NCBI RefSeq assembly: GCF_006494365.1 | Contig: NZ_VHIP01000007.1 | Location: 1 to 64,000, forward strand | Source: Aestuariibacter sp. GS-14 | GTDB taxonomy: Bacteria > Pseudomonadota > Gammaproteobacteria > Enterobacterales > Alteromonadaceae | Direction of reading: 5' to 3' | Length of the DNA stretch: 64,000 nt | In this document: in pieces, positions 9,202 through 17,469 of the stretch | Position numbering within the stretch: position 1 is the stretch's first letter | Layout: every line of letters begins with the position of its first letter | Position numbers and translations under genes: made by a program | Notes under the pieces: generated by a model | What the model was told of the DNA's origin: nothing | What the model saw: only the letters and a program-made list of their open reading frames with translations | The model's database searches: none

Positions 9202-11086
9202 ACGGCTGACTACTGCGGCCTTGTTACTGGCCGTACTGGGCGGATGCAGCAGCACCACATCCCAGAGTGATGCTACCGCTACACAACCAGACAGCGTAGC
9301 CACGGAAGCTTCTGGCATCTTTACTAATCCGCTATTTCCAAATGGCGCCGATCCGTGGCTGGAATACTGGGACGGTAACTACTACCTCACCACCACCACC
9401 TGGACATCACAACTGGTTATGCGTAAATCCCCCACATTAGCAGGACTGGCAGACGCTACTCCGGTAAACGTGTGGTCATCCACAGACCCTGATCGTTGCT
9501 GTAACTTCTGGGCATTTGAATTTCACCGACTAAAAGGCCCGAATGGCTTTCGTTGGTACATGATGTATACCGCAGGGCAAGACGGCACGCTGGATCACCA
9601 GCACCTGAATGTGCTGGAAAGTGTTGGCGACGACCCCATGGGGCCGTATCAGTACAAAGGCGCGTTAATGCCTGATGTATGGAATATCGACGGAAACTAC
9701 CTTGAGCATAACGGCAAGTTGTACGTGATTTATTCCCAGTGGCGTGGCGACACCCAGCTCAACATTATCGCTGAAATGGAAAATCCATGGACGCTAAAAG
9801 CCGGCCAGCCCCACACCGTGCTGACGACACCTGAGCTGGACTGGGAAATCAGCGGCCGTAAAGTGACTGAAGGTGCCGAAATCCTGCAGCGTAATGGCCG
9901 CACCTTTATGACCTACTCAGCCAGTTTCTGTAACACCCCGGATTACAAATTGGGCTTGCTGGAACTGGTGGGCGATGACCCAATGAATCGCGACCACTGG
10001 ACAAAGTACCCAGAGCCGGTTTTCAGCCGCACTGAAACTGTATTTGGGCCTGGGCACAACGGCTTCTTTACCTCGCCGGACGGCAAGGAAGACTGGCTGG
10101 TGTATCACGGCAACGATTCTGTTGAACATGGCTGTAGTGCAACGCGTTCACTGCGCGCTCAAAAATTTACCTGGAATGAAGATGGTACGCCGCAATTTGG
10201 TGAGCCTCTGACGCCGGGAGTGGAAGTAGCCCCGCCGGGTGGCGAAAACGGCCCGTTGGTGACACGTGTTCAGGGGCAGCGTTATCAGTTGGTTAATGCA
10301 ACCAGTGAGCTGTGTCTGGATATTTCGGCTGACCCGCAGGACAACCGTGCGGTACAACGCCAGTGTGCCGGCACCAACGGACAATGGGTGCTCGATTCCA
10401 CCACCGATGGCTTTTTGCGGTTAGCCAATCGCGAAGACAGCAAATTCCTTGAAGTAGCGGCTTGTAGCACGGCTGACAACGCGCGTGTACAGTCTGCGGC
10501 ATGGCGTAACAACTACTGTCAGCAATGGCAGGTAGCGCCGGGCATTGATGGCAATGTAACGATCACTAACCGCTACTCAGGTAAGCCGTTGGCAGTTGCA
10601 GGATGCTCAGCGTCTGCAAACCAGGCGGTATTGCAGCAGAATGCCGACAGTGCCTGTAATCAGTGGCAGCTTCGCCCGATAGGTGAGGTGGCGCTGATGA
10701 GCCAGCAAAGCGGTAAAGCTATCACGGCTGATAAAGACAATGTGGTACAGCGCGCATTTAACTATCTGGACGAACAAACCTGGGTATTCCAACCCACAGA
10801 TACTGGCTACTTACAGCTAAAAGTTGATGCGGCCAGCTCGCAGTGTCTGGGCGTGGTGGATAACCAGGTTGTACCTGGGGCAAATATCGATATGGTGAAC
10901 TGTGATAGTAAAACTGCTCAGTGGCGATTAGCCCCCGTGGAGGGTGGCGGCATGATGCTGTTTAACCGTTATACCCGTTTACCACTGGGGTTAACCGACT
11001 GCGGATTAGCTGAGCAAACCAACATTGCGCAACAGCCTGATTTAGGTACGCGTTGCCAGGTATTCCATTTGCGCGAACCAAAGTAA
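9182..11086 (+). CDS. GH43 exo-arabinanase/arabinofuranosidase-like lipoprotein with ricin-type repeats
   Basis: Lipoprotein: the signal ends in LGG-C with lipidated Cys22. The GH43 five-bladed propeller covers about residues 45-345, with the catalytic base Asp57 in NGADPW, the general acid Glu in KVTEGAEI and the conserved GPGHNGFF blade motif. This pattern resembles the GH43 group that contains exo-1,5-alpha-L-arabinofuranosidases. From about 360 to the end is a ricin-B/CBM13-like beta-trefoil region with repeated Q-x-W motifs (GQWVL, QQWQV, NQWQL, AQWRL), longer than one trefoil. Translation starts at the ATG at 9182 inside the GH97 gene, with AGAGAG as ribosome site. It probably binds and trims arabinan side chains at the outer membrane. 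The last gene before a strong terminator. Confidence 0.88.
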   Translation: MIVKSIKRLTTAALLLAVLGGCSSTTSQSDATATQPDSVATEASGIFTNPLFPNGADPWLEYWDGNYYLTTTTWTSQLVMRKSPTLAGLADATPVNVWSSTDPDRCCNFWAFEFHRLKGPNGFRWYMMYTAGQDGTLDHQHLNVLESVGDDPMGPYQYKGALMPDVWNIDGNYLEHNGKLYVIYSQWRGDTQLNIIAEMENPWTLKAGQPHTVLTTPELDWEISGRKVTEGAEILQRNGRTFMTYSASFCNTPDYKLGLLELVGDDPMNRDHWTKYPEPVFSRTETVFGPGHNGFFTSPDGKEDWLVYHGNDSVEHGCSATRSLRAQKFTWNEDGTPQFGEPLTPGVEVAPPGGENGPLVTRVQGQRYQLVNATSELCLDISADPQDNRAVQRQCAGTNGQWVLDSTTDGFLRLANREDSKFLEVAACSTADNARVQSAAWRNNYCQQWQVAPGIDGNVTITNRYSGKPLAVAGCSASANQAVLQQNADSACNQWQLRPIGEVALMSQQSGKAITADKDNVVQRAFNYLDEQTWVFQPTDTGYLQLKVDAASSQCLGVVDNQVVPGANIDMVNCDSKTAQWRLAPVEGGGMMLFNRYTRLPLGLTDCGLAEQTNIAQQPDLGTRCQVFHLREPK

Positions 11087-11110
11087 TTAATACATAACCT
11101 TGTTGTTCGA

Positions 11111-11150
11111 GGGGCGGCACTGTGTAGGGCGGTGTTGCCCCTTCTTTTTT
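11111..11150 (+). terminator. intrinsic terminator after GH43-ricin gene
   Basis: A 10-bp stem, GGGGCGGCAC / GTGTTGCCCC (two G-T pairs), with an 11-base loop is followed by TTCTTTTTT. This ends the galM-GH97-GH43 transcription unit. Confidence 0.8.
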
Positions 11151-11315
11151 CTGGGGCGGTAAGCTGAAAAATCGGATAAGTGGATGAGTAACGAAGGGAT
11201 GAGAGTGGGAAAGTGGCTTTTAAATTGATAGGCTTATACTCAATACTTCAAGTTAGTTCTATACTTAGAGAATAAGTATCGACTTTTTATGGAATTCACC
11301 TTGGTAAGGATAAGC

Positions 11316-12176
11316 ATGCGAAAGAGCGTCTACCTACCCATTTTAATAAGCTTTATTGCTGTATTAGTAACCGGTTGTGTAATCAATGTTACGCCTCAGA
11401 ATCTGATCTATCAGTCTCCAAAAGTGGAAACGCTGAACTTAACAAGCTTTCAGGAAAAGGCGTTTAAAGACAGTATTTCAGTAGCAATTAAGTCTATTGC
11501 TATTACAGGTGTAAGAGGCAACAAAATCAGAGGCGTACAAGTACTGTATCAAGGCGCTAAAGCCAATATAGTGTTGTTTGGAGGCAATGGTTCAACCATT
11601 AACAAGTCTGCCAGTAAGCTGCACAGATTAGGCAGTATTCCGGCCAATATCATTTGGTTTGACTATCCGGGAGCCGGTATCAGCGACAAACCAGCAGATA
11701 TGAAGCCAGAGCACATGTTGCAGGATGCGATGGCCGTATACGACTACGCCACCGAGAAACTGCGCAACGATAAGCCAATGTTAATTCATGGTGTGGACCT
11801 TGGCACTGCGGTAGCCACCTATGTTGCGTTAGAGCGCAACCCTGATGGATTGGTGTTGGAAGGTGCGGTAGTAAATTTAACGCAGCTGATTTACGACAAC
11901 TCGCCTGGCTGGTCTGCCTGGCTGACGCGCTACAAGCTGTCTGAAAGCTTAAAAGCGGTAGATAACGCGTATCAGGTTGGCACTTACACTGGACCATTGC
12001 TGGTTATTGTGGGTGAGAAAGACAAAAAGACACCGCCCAAATACAGCCAGATACTGTATCAGGTGTCCCCTTCAGAAAACAAAAATCTGGTCGTGGTTGA
12101 AGGAGCAGAACACAACAATGTACTGACTTCGCCCATTGCAGTAGAGGCTTATCAGGCATTTATTAAAAGCCTGTAA
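11316..12176 (+). CDS. alpha/beta-hydrolase-fold lipoprotein with Asp at the nucleophile elbow
   Basis: About 286 residues. The signal peptide ends in LVTG-C (lipid Cys21) when translation starts at ATG 11316, which has AAGGA upstream; the ATG at 11289 adds nine residues and lacks a good site. The fold is seen from VLFGGNGS (oxyanion strand/loop), WFDYPGAGIS, the elbow HGVDLGTAVA, an acid in GEKDKKTPP and the final His in EGAEHNN. The usual G-x-S-x-G nucleophile is G-V-D-L-G with Asp161. Asp nucleophiles occur in haloalkane dehalogenases and epoxide hydrolases, but the rest here resembles the BEM46/YfhR-type hydrolases that use Ser. It may be a divergent hydrolase or a non-catalytic form. No operon partner; flanked by terminators. 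Confidence 0.75.
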   Translation: MRKSVYLPILISFIAVLVTGCVINVTPQNLIYQSPKVETLNLTSFQEKAFKDSISVAIKSIAITGVRGNKIRGVQVLYQGAKANIVLFGGNGSTINKSASKLHRLGSIPANIIWFDYPGAGISDKPADMKPEHMLQDAMAVYDYATEKLRNDKPMLIHGVDLGTAVATYVALERNPDGLVLEGAVVNLTQLIYDNSPGWSAWLTRYKLSESLKAVDNAYQVGTYTGPLLVIVGEKDKKTPPKYSQILYQVSPSENKNLVVVEGAEHNNVLTSPIAVEAYQAFIKSL

Positions 12177-12200
12177 GCCTGGCTTCCATTCTTAATGTTA

Positions 12201-12228
12201 AACAGGCGCAAGTCTCACTGCGCCTGTT
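12201..12228 (+). terminator. hairpin after the alpha/beta hydrolase
   Basis: A perfect 10-bp stem, AACAGGCGCA / TGCGCCTGTT, around an 8-base loop lies 24 bases past the stop, followed by a T-rich stretch (GATTTCACCTTTATTTT). Probably an intrinsic terminator. Confidence 0.65.
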
Positions 12229-12301
12229 GATTTCACCTTTATTTTACTTCGCTTCATTACCATTGCTGTTTTGCACCCACTTGCACAGAATCAGGAATCA
12301 C

Positions 12302-12946
12302 ATGAAACAATATGTAAAGTATGCCTTATCGTTCGTTTTGCTAGGGGCTATTAACAGCGCCAACGCAGCAGCAGGATGGTTTGTTGAAGGCGCCGCCCTT
12401 ACCAGCTTTTATAACTATAACGAGCGCGATGCGCGAAATGCACTGCCCGACAGGGTAACCCAGTTTCTCGGTGACGATGACCTGACTGGCAGTGATAATG
12501 ATCTAATCAATTACTACCTGGCAGTAGGGTATTATGTAATGCCCACAACCAGTGTGAAGCTGACTTATGCCAGTGGCATAGATTTGGGCTTTTTAGACGG
12601 ACTAAGCTGTTTATTTTGTTCCGACGGAACCGAGCACTACCATACCGATGCTGAATTTAGCTATATCTCGACTGACGTTACGCATCGCTTCTACACCATC
12701 AGTGACGCGTTTCACTTCTATGCTAAAGCGGGAGTGGCTTACTACTCCATTGAAAGCATGACCACGCAAAAGCAGTCTGCCGAGTGGACGACAATAAGCA
12801 AAGACAAAACGAACAAATGGGGAGTACTTGGTGGCGTTGGTATTGCCTGGGATCTCACCGATAATGTTTCGTTGAACGGCGGTGTGAGTCTGCATCAGTT
12901 TATGGCAATAAAACAATACAGCATCGCCTTAGAGTACCGTTTTTAA
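12302..12946 (+). CDS. outer-membrane beta-barrel protein, function unknown
   Basis: About 214 residues with a signal peptide cleaved near NSANA-AAGW. The mature part alternates polar and aromatic residues in short strands (WFVEGAALTSFYNY, FHFYAKAGVAYYS, VSLNGGVSLHQF) and ends in EYRF with a C-terminal Phe, the usual Bam signal of barrel proteins. The size fits an eight-strand OmpA/OmpW-like barrel. A CLFC pair (residues about 103-106) in a surface-loop position could form a disulfide. The start at 12302 follows GGA. The upstream frame from 12227 lacks coding character. It is a monocistronic gene followed by a large hairpin. Function cannot be assigned. Confidence 0.7.
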   Translation: MKQYVKYALSFVLLGAINSANAAAGWFVEGAALTSFYNYNERDARNALPDRVTQFLGDDDLTGSDNDLINYYLAVGYYVMPTTSVKLTYASGIDLGFLDGLSCLFCSDGTEHYHTDAEFSYISTDVTHRFYTISDAFHFYAKAGVAYYSIESMTTQKQSAEWTTISKDKTNKWGVLGGVGIAWDLTDNVSLNGGVSLHQFMAIKQYSIALEYRF

Positions 12947-12980
12947 CCTCTTTTGAGTACGGGCTACGGGGAATAAGTTA

Positions 12981-13030
12981 GCTGGCATTTACAATGCAAA
13001 ACAGACTCTTTGTCTGTTGTAAATGCCGGC
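12981..13030 (+). terminator. long bulged hairpin after the OMP gene
   Basis: A 14-bp outer stem (12981-12994 with 13017-13030, one G-T pair) and a 5-bp inner stem (CAGAC / GTCTG) are separated by a 7-base bulge. A T-run is not obvious. Likely an end-of-transcript structure. The rest of 12947-13262 holds regulatory-looking sequence but no gene. Confidence 0.5.
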
Positions 13031-13112
13031 TAAGCGCTTACGCTGCTTGATTACCTGCGTGCATTATTGTGCTCGGAATTGGCGCAGGTATTCGCTTAGA
13101 ATAATCAAATAT

Positions 13113-13158
13113 AACCAATTCTTTACATTGGTTGAAATTAATAATAATTCGCATTAAC
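13113..13158 (+). promoter_or_regulatory. possible iron-regulated control region of the siderophore receptor
   Basis: AACCAAT / ATTGGTT form a 7-bp inverted repeat with a 7-base spacer. Immediately after comes the AT-rich run AATTAATAATAATTCGCATT, which partly matches the repeated NATWAT hexamers of Fur boxes. It is 105-150 bases upstream of a siderophore receptor, where Fur control is expected. The match is imperfect. Confidence 0.35.
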
Positions 13159-13262
13159 ATTCTTTCCCGCGATTGCAGTCCCAGGACATCTAATAACAAT
13201 AACAATGCATCGCGCACAGGCTTGTGCCTTAAGAACGCACACAAACAAATGGAGAGAATGGC

Positions 13263-15353
13263 TTGAAATTCCAACTATCTGCGATTACCGCAGCGTTGCT
13301 GATTAGCAATACTGCACTGGCAAATACCGAAGACGATCCGGAGCGTATTGTTGTTGAAGGGCAGTATTTGTCGTTCAATAAATCGAATTCGGTAAAAACC
13401 CCCACCCCCATCATTGATGTGCCTCAGAGCCTGTCAATTATGACCGCCGATGAAATCATCGCGCGTGGTATCACCAGCATTGGTGAAATTATTGACTACA
13501 CGCCAGGCGTGAACACCTCGATGGGTGAAGGTCACCGTGACTCAGTGGTGTTCAGGGGGGTGCGATCAACAGCCGATTTTTATATCGACGGTAACCGCGA
13601 CGATGTGCAGTACTTCCGTTCTCTTTACAACATTGAGCAGGTTGAAATTCTGCGCGGCCCGAACGCATTGTTGTTTGGTCGCGGTGGTACCGGCGGAATC
13701 CTGAATCGCGTATCCAAAAAAGCCAGACTGGACGATGCGTTTACCGGTTACAAAGCTACGCTGAATACCTTTGGCGGGTACAGCGCAGAAATCGATACTA
13801 ACGCCAGCTTAAGTGAAACCTCTGCAGTACGCGTAAATGCAATGTATGAATCATTAGAAAATCACCGCGATTTCTTCGGTGGTGAGCGTATCGGCTTTAA
13901 TCCAACTGCACGCTTTGAACTCAGCGCTGATACAGTGCTGGACGTATCTTACGAATACATTAATCACGATCGCTTTATTGATCGCGGTATCCCTACCGGT
14001 GAAAATGGCAAGCCCGTTGAAGCGTTAAAAGACATTACGTTTGGCGATCCAAACAACAATTACCACGAACTGGATGCGCATGTGTTTCGTGCCAACGTAG
14101 AACATCAGTTTACCGATACTATTAAAGGAAACCTGAACGCGTTTTACGGCGATTACGACAAAGTGTATGCAAACTTTTACGCAAACAACTTTGATGAAGC
14201 CGAAAATACTGTTGAGCTTGACGGGTATATTGACAACACCCAACGCGACAACCTGATTTTTTCGGGCAATCTGATTGGTGAATTCCAGACAGGTGGAATT
14301 GGCCATGTTGTGATCACCGGCGCTGAATTCATTCAAACCAACTCAGACCAGAACCGCTTTAACCCTGTCTTCAGTACCTCAGGTAACGACAAAGAGACTT
14401 TTGCCATTGAGCGACCACTTAACATTCGCGGCATGGCTGGCGTGAATGCTGAAGGCACGCCGTTTACCGTTGCGTTTACCGCGCTTAATGATGATACCCG
14501 TGTAACACTGGATGTGTTTTCATTCTACCTGCAAGACGAAATTGCGCTTTCAGAGCATCTGGACCTGGTGCTGGGTGCGCGTTTCGACAGCTTTGATATC
14601 GAAGTATTCGATGCGAAAGCGGGTAACACGCAAAATCGCAAAGACAGCCAGGTATCGCCACGTGCCGGGCTGATTTATAAGCCGCAGGAAAATATCTCTT
14701 TGTATGCCAGCTACAGCGAGTCATTTTTGCCTCGTAGCGGCGAGCAATACACCGATATAAATGGCGACAAAAGCCAACTCGATCCAGATACTTACAGCAA
14801 CCAGGAAATTGGTCTGAAGTGGGATTTTGCGAAAGGGGTGAGCTTCACCGCTGCGGTGTTTGAAAACGAACAGAAATCGCCACAGGTAGCTGATGACGAT
14901 CCGGCCACACTGGATGTGATCAATTCTGAAATTTCAGGCTTTGAACTGCAATTCAGCGGTGCAATTAGCGACGACTGGAACCTAACGGTGAACTACAGCA
15001 ACCTTGACGGGGAAATTGTAGAGCGCACAGGCCCAACCGGACTGACCCCACGTGAGCTGCCGGAAAACACCTTCTCAGTATGGTCTACCTACCAGGTTAA
15101 TGACCGCTTTGGTTTTGGTGTAGGGGCAACGTATCAGGACGAGAGCTTTATTAACAACAGCAACAGTGCTGTGTTACCGAGCTATACGCGTGTTGATGCG
15201 TCGGCATACTACGATATTTCAGATAATCTTCGCGTTCAGCTGAACATTGAAAACCTGACCGACGAAGTGTATTACCCCAATGCACACTCAACTCATCAGG
15301 TAACTGTAGCGGCACCAATAAATGCTATGTTAACAGTGGTCGGTAAGTTCTAA
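13263..15353 (+). CDS. TonB-dependent siderophore receptor
   Basis: Outer-membrane receptor of 696 residues in the siderophore-receptor group. The signal peptide ends at NTALA-NTED. The TonB-box-like PERIVVEG follows, then the plug domain (about 45-165: VPQSLSIMTADEI, VEILRGPNALLFGRGGTGGILNRV) and a 22-strand barrel ending in VVGKF. The plug sequence resembles catecholate/ferric siderophore receptors rather than the TBDRs for saccharides elsewhere in this window. The start is TTG at 13263, with GGAGAG seven bases before it. The nearby ATG at 13258 is out of frame and stops at once. Regulation by iron is likely. A bidirectional terminator separates it from the converging membrane-protein gene. 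Confidence 0.92.
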   Translation: MKFQLSAITAALLISNTALANTEDDPERIVVEGQYLSFNKSNSVKTPTPIIDVPQSLSIMTADEIIARGITSIGEIIDYTPGVNTSMGEGHRDSVVFRGVRSTADFYIDGNRDDVQYFRSLYNIEQVEILRGPNALLFGRGGTGGILNRVSKKARLDDAFTGYKATLNTFGGYSAEIDTNASLSETSAVRVNAMYESLENHRDFFGGERIGFNPTARFELSADTVLDVSYEYINHDRFIDRGIPTGENGKPVEALKDITFGDPNNNYHELDAHVFRANVEHQFTDTIKGNLNAFYGDYDKVYANFYANNFDEAENTVELDGYIDNTQRDNLIFSGNLIGEFQTGGIGHVVITGAEFIQTNSDQNRFNPVFSTSGNDKETFAIERPLNIRGMAGVNAEGTPFTVAFTALNDDTRVTLDVFSFYLQDEIALSEHLDLVLGARFDSFDIEVFDAKAGNTQNRKDSQVSPRAGLIYKPQENISLYASYSESFLPRSGEQYTDINGDKSQLDPDTYSNQEIGLKWDFAKGVSFTAAVFENEQKSPQVADDDPATLDVINSEISGFELQFSGAISDDWNLTVNYSNLDGEIVERTGPTGLTPRELPENTFSVWSTYQVNDRFGFGVGATYQDESFINNSNSAVLPSYTRVDASAYYDISDNLRVQLNIENLTDEVYYPNAHSTHQVTVAAPINAMLTVVGKF

Positions 15354-15370
15354 CCGACATCTTTATGCAT

Positions 15371-15395
15371 AAAGCACAGGTTCAGCCTGTGCTTT
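15371..15395. terminator. bidirectional terminator
   Basis: A perfect 10-bp stem, AAAGCACAGG / CCTGTGCTTT, with a 5-base loop sits between two converging genes. A-rich and T-rich flanks allow it to work on both strands. Confidence 0.75.
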
Positions 15396-15403
15396 GTTTA
15401 ACC

Positions 15404-16036
15404 TTAGTCTTCTCGTAACGCCTTCATTTCATTAAGTAATGCCTTGAGCTTTTTAATTTCACTGCCGTATACCATGGTGACATCGGCGCGGTAAATCCTT
15501 GCTCCTGCCACGCCCAAAATAAGTGAAATGAGCCCGATTACAGCATAAACAGTAAACGACGGCATTCCGTTGCTATTAACCATGTCCAGTTGAGTTAACA
15601 CACCTATTGCACTGTCAGAATAAGCATATCGCGCAGTGCAAATTGCAAAAAGTGCAGGGTAAAAAAAGCGGTAAATTTGGGTGTACTGAGCAATGGCATT
15701 ATCTAACCAGATATCAAATTCGTTAAGGTACTCAAAGCTAGATTGGTCCTTGCTAATCTTGCTTAATTTCTTTAGCTGTCCGTGTCCTACCATTACCAGT
15801 CCAGTTAGCATTGCTGCTATTATTGCTCCGACAAATGGCGCGCCAACGTATGCCACGGCACTGCCAATAACCATCGCAGCAAAGAGCACAGCCTTCTGAT
15901 TTGCAGCAAACAGTGATTCAAATTTGTCTACGAGGTTTTGCGACTTCATCGCATACAGATTATTCACTTTTGGAGCAATCAGCGCCATATCGTCAATAAA
16001 TCCGCTTTGCCAGATGTCTTCAATGGATTTGCGCAT
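15404..16036 (-). CDS. four-helix membrane protein cotranscribed with an ECF sigma factor
   Basis: A 210-residue protein with about four hydrophobic segments (near residues 49-66, 68-84, about 123-141 and 163-180), a charged N-terminal region and a lysine-rich C-terminal tail (IKKLKALLNEMKAL). No family is recognised. It begins one base after the sigma-factor stop, so the two are translationally coupled. By position it would be the anti-sigma or signal-sensing partner, with the cytoplasmic N-terminal about 45 residues or the loop between helices 2 and 3 binding sigma. It has neither a zinc-finger anti-sigma motif nor FecR similarity that I can see. The assignment as a regulator is inferred from gene order only. 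Confidence 0.7.
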   Translation of the reverse strand: MRKSIEDIWQSGFIDDMALIAPKVNNLYAMKSQNLVDKFESLFAANQKAVLFAAMVIGSAVAYVGAPFVGAIIAAMLTGLVMVGHGQLKKLSKISKDQSSFEYLNEFDIWLDNAIAQYTQIYRFFYPALFAICTARYAYSDSAIGVLTQLDMVNSNGMPSFTVYAVIGLISLILGVAGARIYRADVTMVYGSEIKKLKALLNEMKALRED

Positions 16037-16037
16037 G

Positions 16038-16529
16038 TCAGGTCTCCAAATTATGCAATAGTTTGTTCAGGCGGTGTTTAATTCGCGATATACGAACACC
16101 AATGTTATTCGCTGTCAGCCCGAGTATTTCCGCAATGACCTGATTCGATTGTTGCTCCAGGTAAAGGAGAATTAGGGCCCTGTCGATTTCAGATAACTGG
16201 TGAATTGCTTTGTACAAGTATCGGACTGATTCATCCTGGACGAATTGAATGTCACTCATTACTTGCTCTGGCAAAGGGTCAGACGTAAAGGTTAACGGCG
16301 AGCGTGTTTGCCTTTTTAAATACGTTAAACACACGTTGAAGGCGATTTTGTAAATCCAGGTTGTCCAGGCGCAATTGTGGTTGAAGCGCTCATGGCTGCG
16401 CCATATCTGCAGACACACTTCCTGATAATAGTCTTCGAAGTCTTCCTGATTATTGGTGTAAGCACGGCAGATCTTAATGATGATGCCGGCATAAGGCAGT
16501 ATCTGCGTGGTGTAAAAATCGCTACCCAT
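16038..16529 (-). CDS. ECF-type RNA polymerase sigma factor
   Basis: Extracytoplasmic-function sigma-70 factor of 163 residues. Region 2 contains NQEDFEDYYQEVCLQIWRS and the -10-binding helix near WTTWIYKIAFN. Region 4 contains the HTH in SNQVIAEILGLTANNIGVRISRIKHRL. It is the first gene of a two-gene unit with the membrane protein that starts one base after its stop. The siderophore receptor lies just beyond and converges. There is no FecR-type partner, so this is not a classical iron-starvation FecI system. Targets are unknown. ECF factors commonly activate their own promoter; no specific -35 motif could be confirmed upstream. Confidence 0.92.
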   Translation of the reverse strand: MGSDFYTTQILPYAGIIIKICRAYTNNQEDFEDYYQEVCLQIWRSHERFNHNCAWTTWIYKIAFNVCLTYLKRQTRSPLTFTSDPLPEQVMSDIQFVQDESVRYLYKAIHQLSEIDRALILLYLEQQSNQVIAEILGLTANNIGVRISRIKHRLNKLLHNLET

Positions 16530-16688
16530 TTATTTCGTCATTGTGTTGTTTTGTTAGTTAGTGGCTGGAAAGCTAATTTATTACACTCTAGTGCCATTTT
16601 TTTATTTTGAAAGACATAACCGGGGAGGGTAACTGGTAAATTGGCATTTCAGGTATACTATGCTTCTTTACCTTTGAAGTCCTGACTT

Positions 16689-17390
16689 TTGCACAACGCT
16701 ATTCTTGCACTCCGCCAGCGCGAACTGGCTTTATCAACCAAACCCTTTGCTGCACGTGGTGGAAAGGTAAAACGCTGTCAGCAGTGTTTGCTGCCAGTGC
16801 CAGACTGTATGTGTGCTCATACCCCTGCGCCTATGGCTGACGCAGCGTTTTTGTTTTTAATGGCGAAAGGCGAATGCTACAAGCCTTCCAATACGGGACG
16901 TTTGATTGCAGATGTGGTGAAAACCAATTTCGCCTTTACCTGGCAACGCTTAGAGCCCCAGCAAGCATTACTGGACTTGCTCAACGATGCGCGTTACGCG
17001 CCTATTATTATTTTCCCACATGAATATGCAGAGCCAGAGCGATGCATTCACAATCTTGATAGCGTGCCAGACAGCCGCACACCATTATTTATTATGCTCG
17101 ACGGCACCTGGCGCGAAGCGCGCCGAATGTTTCGCAAGAGTGAGTACTTGCAGCATTTACCGGTATTGGGAGTACGCCCGGTTGCACAGTCTGATTATTT
17201 GCTTCGGGAGGCTGCCCATGATTATCAGTTGTGTACTGCAGAAGTCGGTGTTGAAGTATTAAAACTGGCTGGAGATACCGCGTCTGCTGACGCGTTGACT
17301 CGCTATTTCAAGGTATTTCGGCGAAGTTATCTGAAGGGTAAACCGCATTTAACCGATAAAAATGAACAGGCAGAAAACGGTCTGGAGTGA
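16689..17390 (+). CDS. tapT: tRNA-uridine aminocarboxypropyltransferase (DTW domain)
   Basis: DTW-domain protein of 233 residues, closely similar in layout to E. coli YfiP/TapT, which makes the acp3U47 modification in tRNA using S-adenosylmethionine. Visible signs are the N-terminal cysteine cluster CQQCLLPVPDCMCAH, KPSNTGRLIADV, the signature DGTWREARRMFRKS, and the C-terminal YCTAEV-like segment (QLCTAEVGVEVL). The start is TTG at 16689; the residues from MHNAILALRQREL onward align with the family N-terminus, so a later ATG would remove conserved sequence. Not functionally linked to its neighbours. The 3' end overlaps a hairpin. Confidence 0.9.
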   Translation: MHNAILALRQRELALSTKPFAARGGKVKRCQQCLLPVPDCMCAHTPAPMADAAFLFLMAKGECYKPSNTGRLIADVVKTNFAFTWQRLEPQQALLDLLNDARYAPIIIFPHEYAEPERCIHNLDSVPDSRTPLFIMLDGTWREARRMFRKSEYLQHLPVLGVRPVAQSDYLLREAAHDYQLCTAEVGVEVLKLAGDTASADALTRYFKVFRRSYLKGKPHLTDKNEQAENGLE

Positions 17391-17405
17391 AACGTTTTCC
17401 GCCTG
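17367..17405. terminator. hairpin between tapT and the GH51 gene
   Basis: CAGGCAGAAAACG (17367-17379) pairs with CGTTTTCCGCCTG (17393-17405) with one mismatch. The structure begins inside the last codons of tapT and lies downstream of both converging genes, so it may stop transcription from either side. No long T-run outside the stem. Confidence 0.5.
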
Positions 17406-17424
17406 GGGACGAACTGTTGTAGCT

Positions 17425-17469
17425 ATTACAGTAAGCGATATTACAGTAAGCGATATTACTGCAAGCGAC
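17425..17469. repeat. three tandem 15-bp repeats at the GH51 3' end
   Basis: ATTACAGTAAGCGAT occurs at 17425-17439 and 17440-17454, and a degenerate copy (ATTACTGCAAGCGAC) at 17455-17469. The last copy contains the GH51 stop codon and its final codons. The pattern suggests local slippage that copied the gene terminus downstream. Confidence 0.9.

Noticed and set aside
13031-13040. TAAGCGCTTA palindrome resembling the LacI-type operator
   Set aside because: Only the inner 10 bases match and the flanks differ (CT/CG). It lies far from the siderophore receptor start and next to a terminator hairpin, so chance is likely.
13038-13274. 78-residue minus-strand frame upstream of the siderophore receptor
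   Set aside because: It overlaps the regulatory region and the receptor start, and the translation shows no recognisable domain or ribosome site.
17425-17469. Possible CRISPR-like repeat array
   Set aside because: Repeats are contiguous 15-mers without spacers and no cas genes are present.
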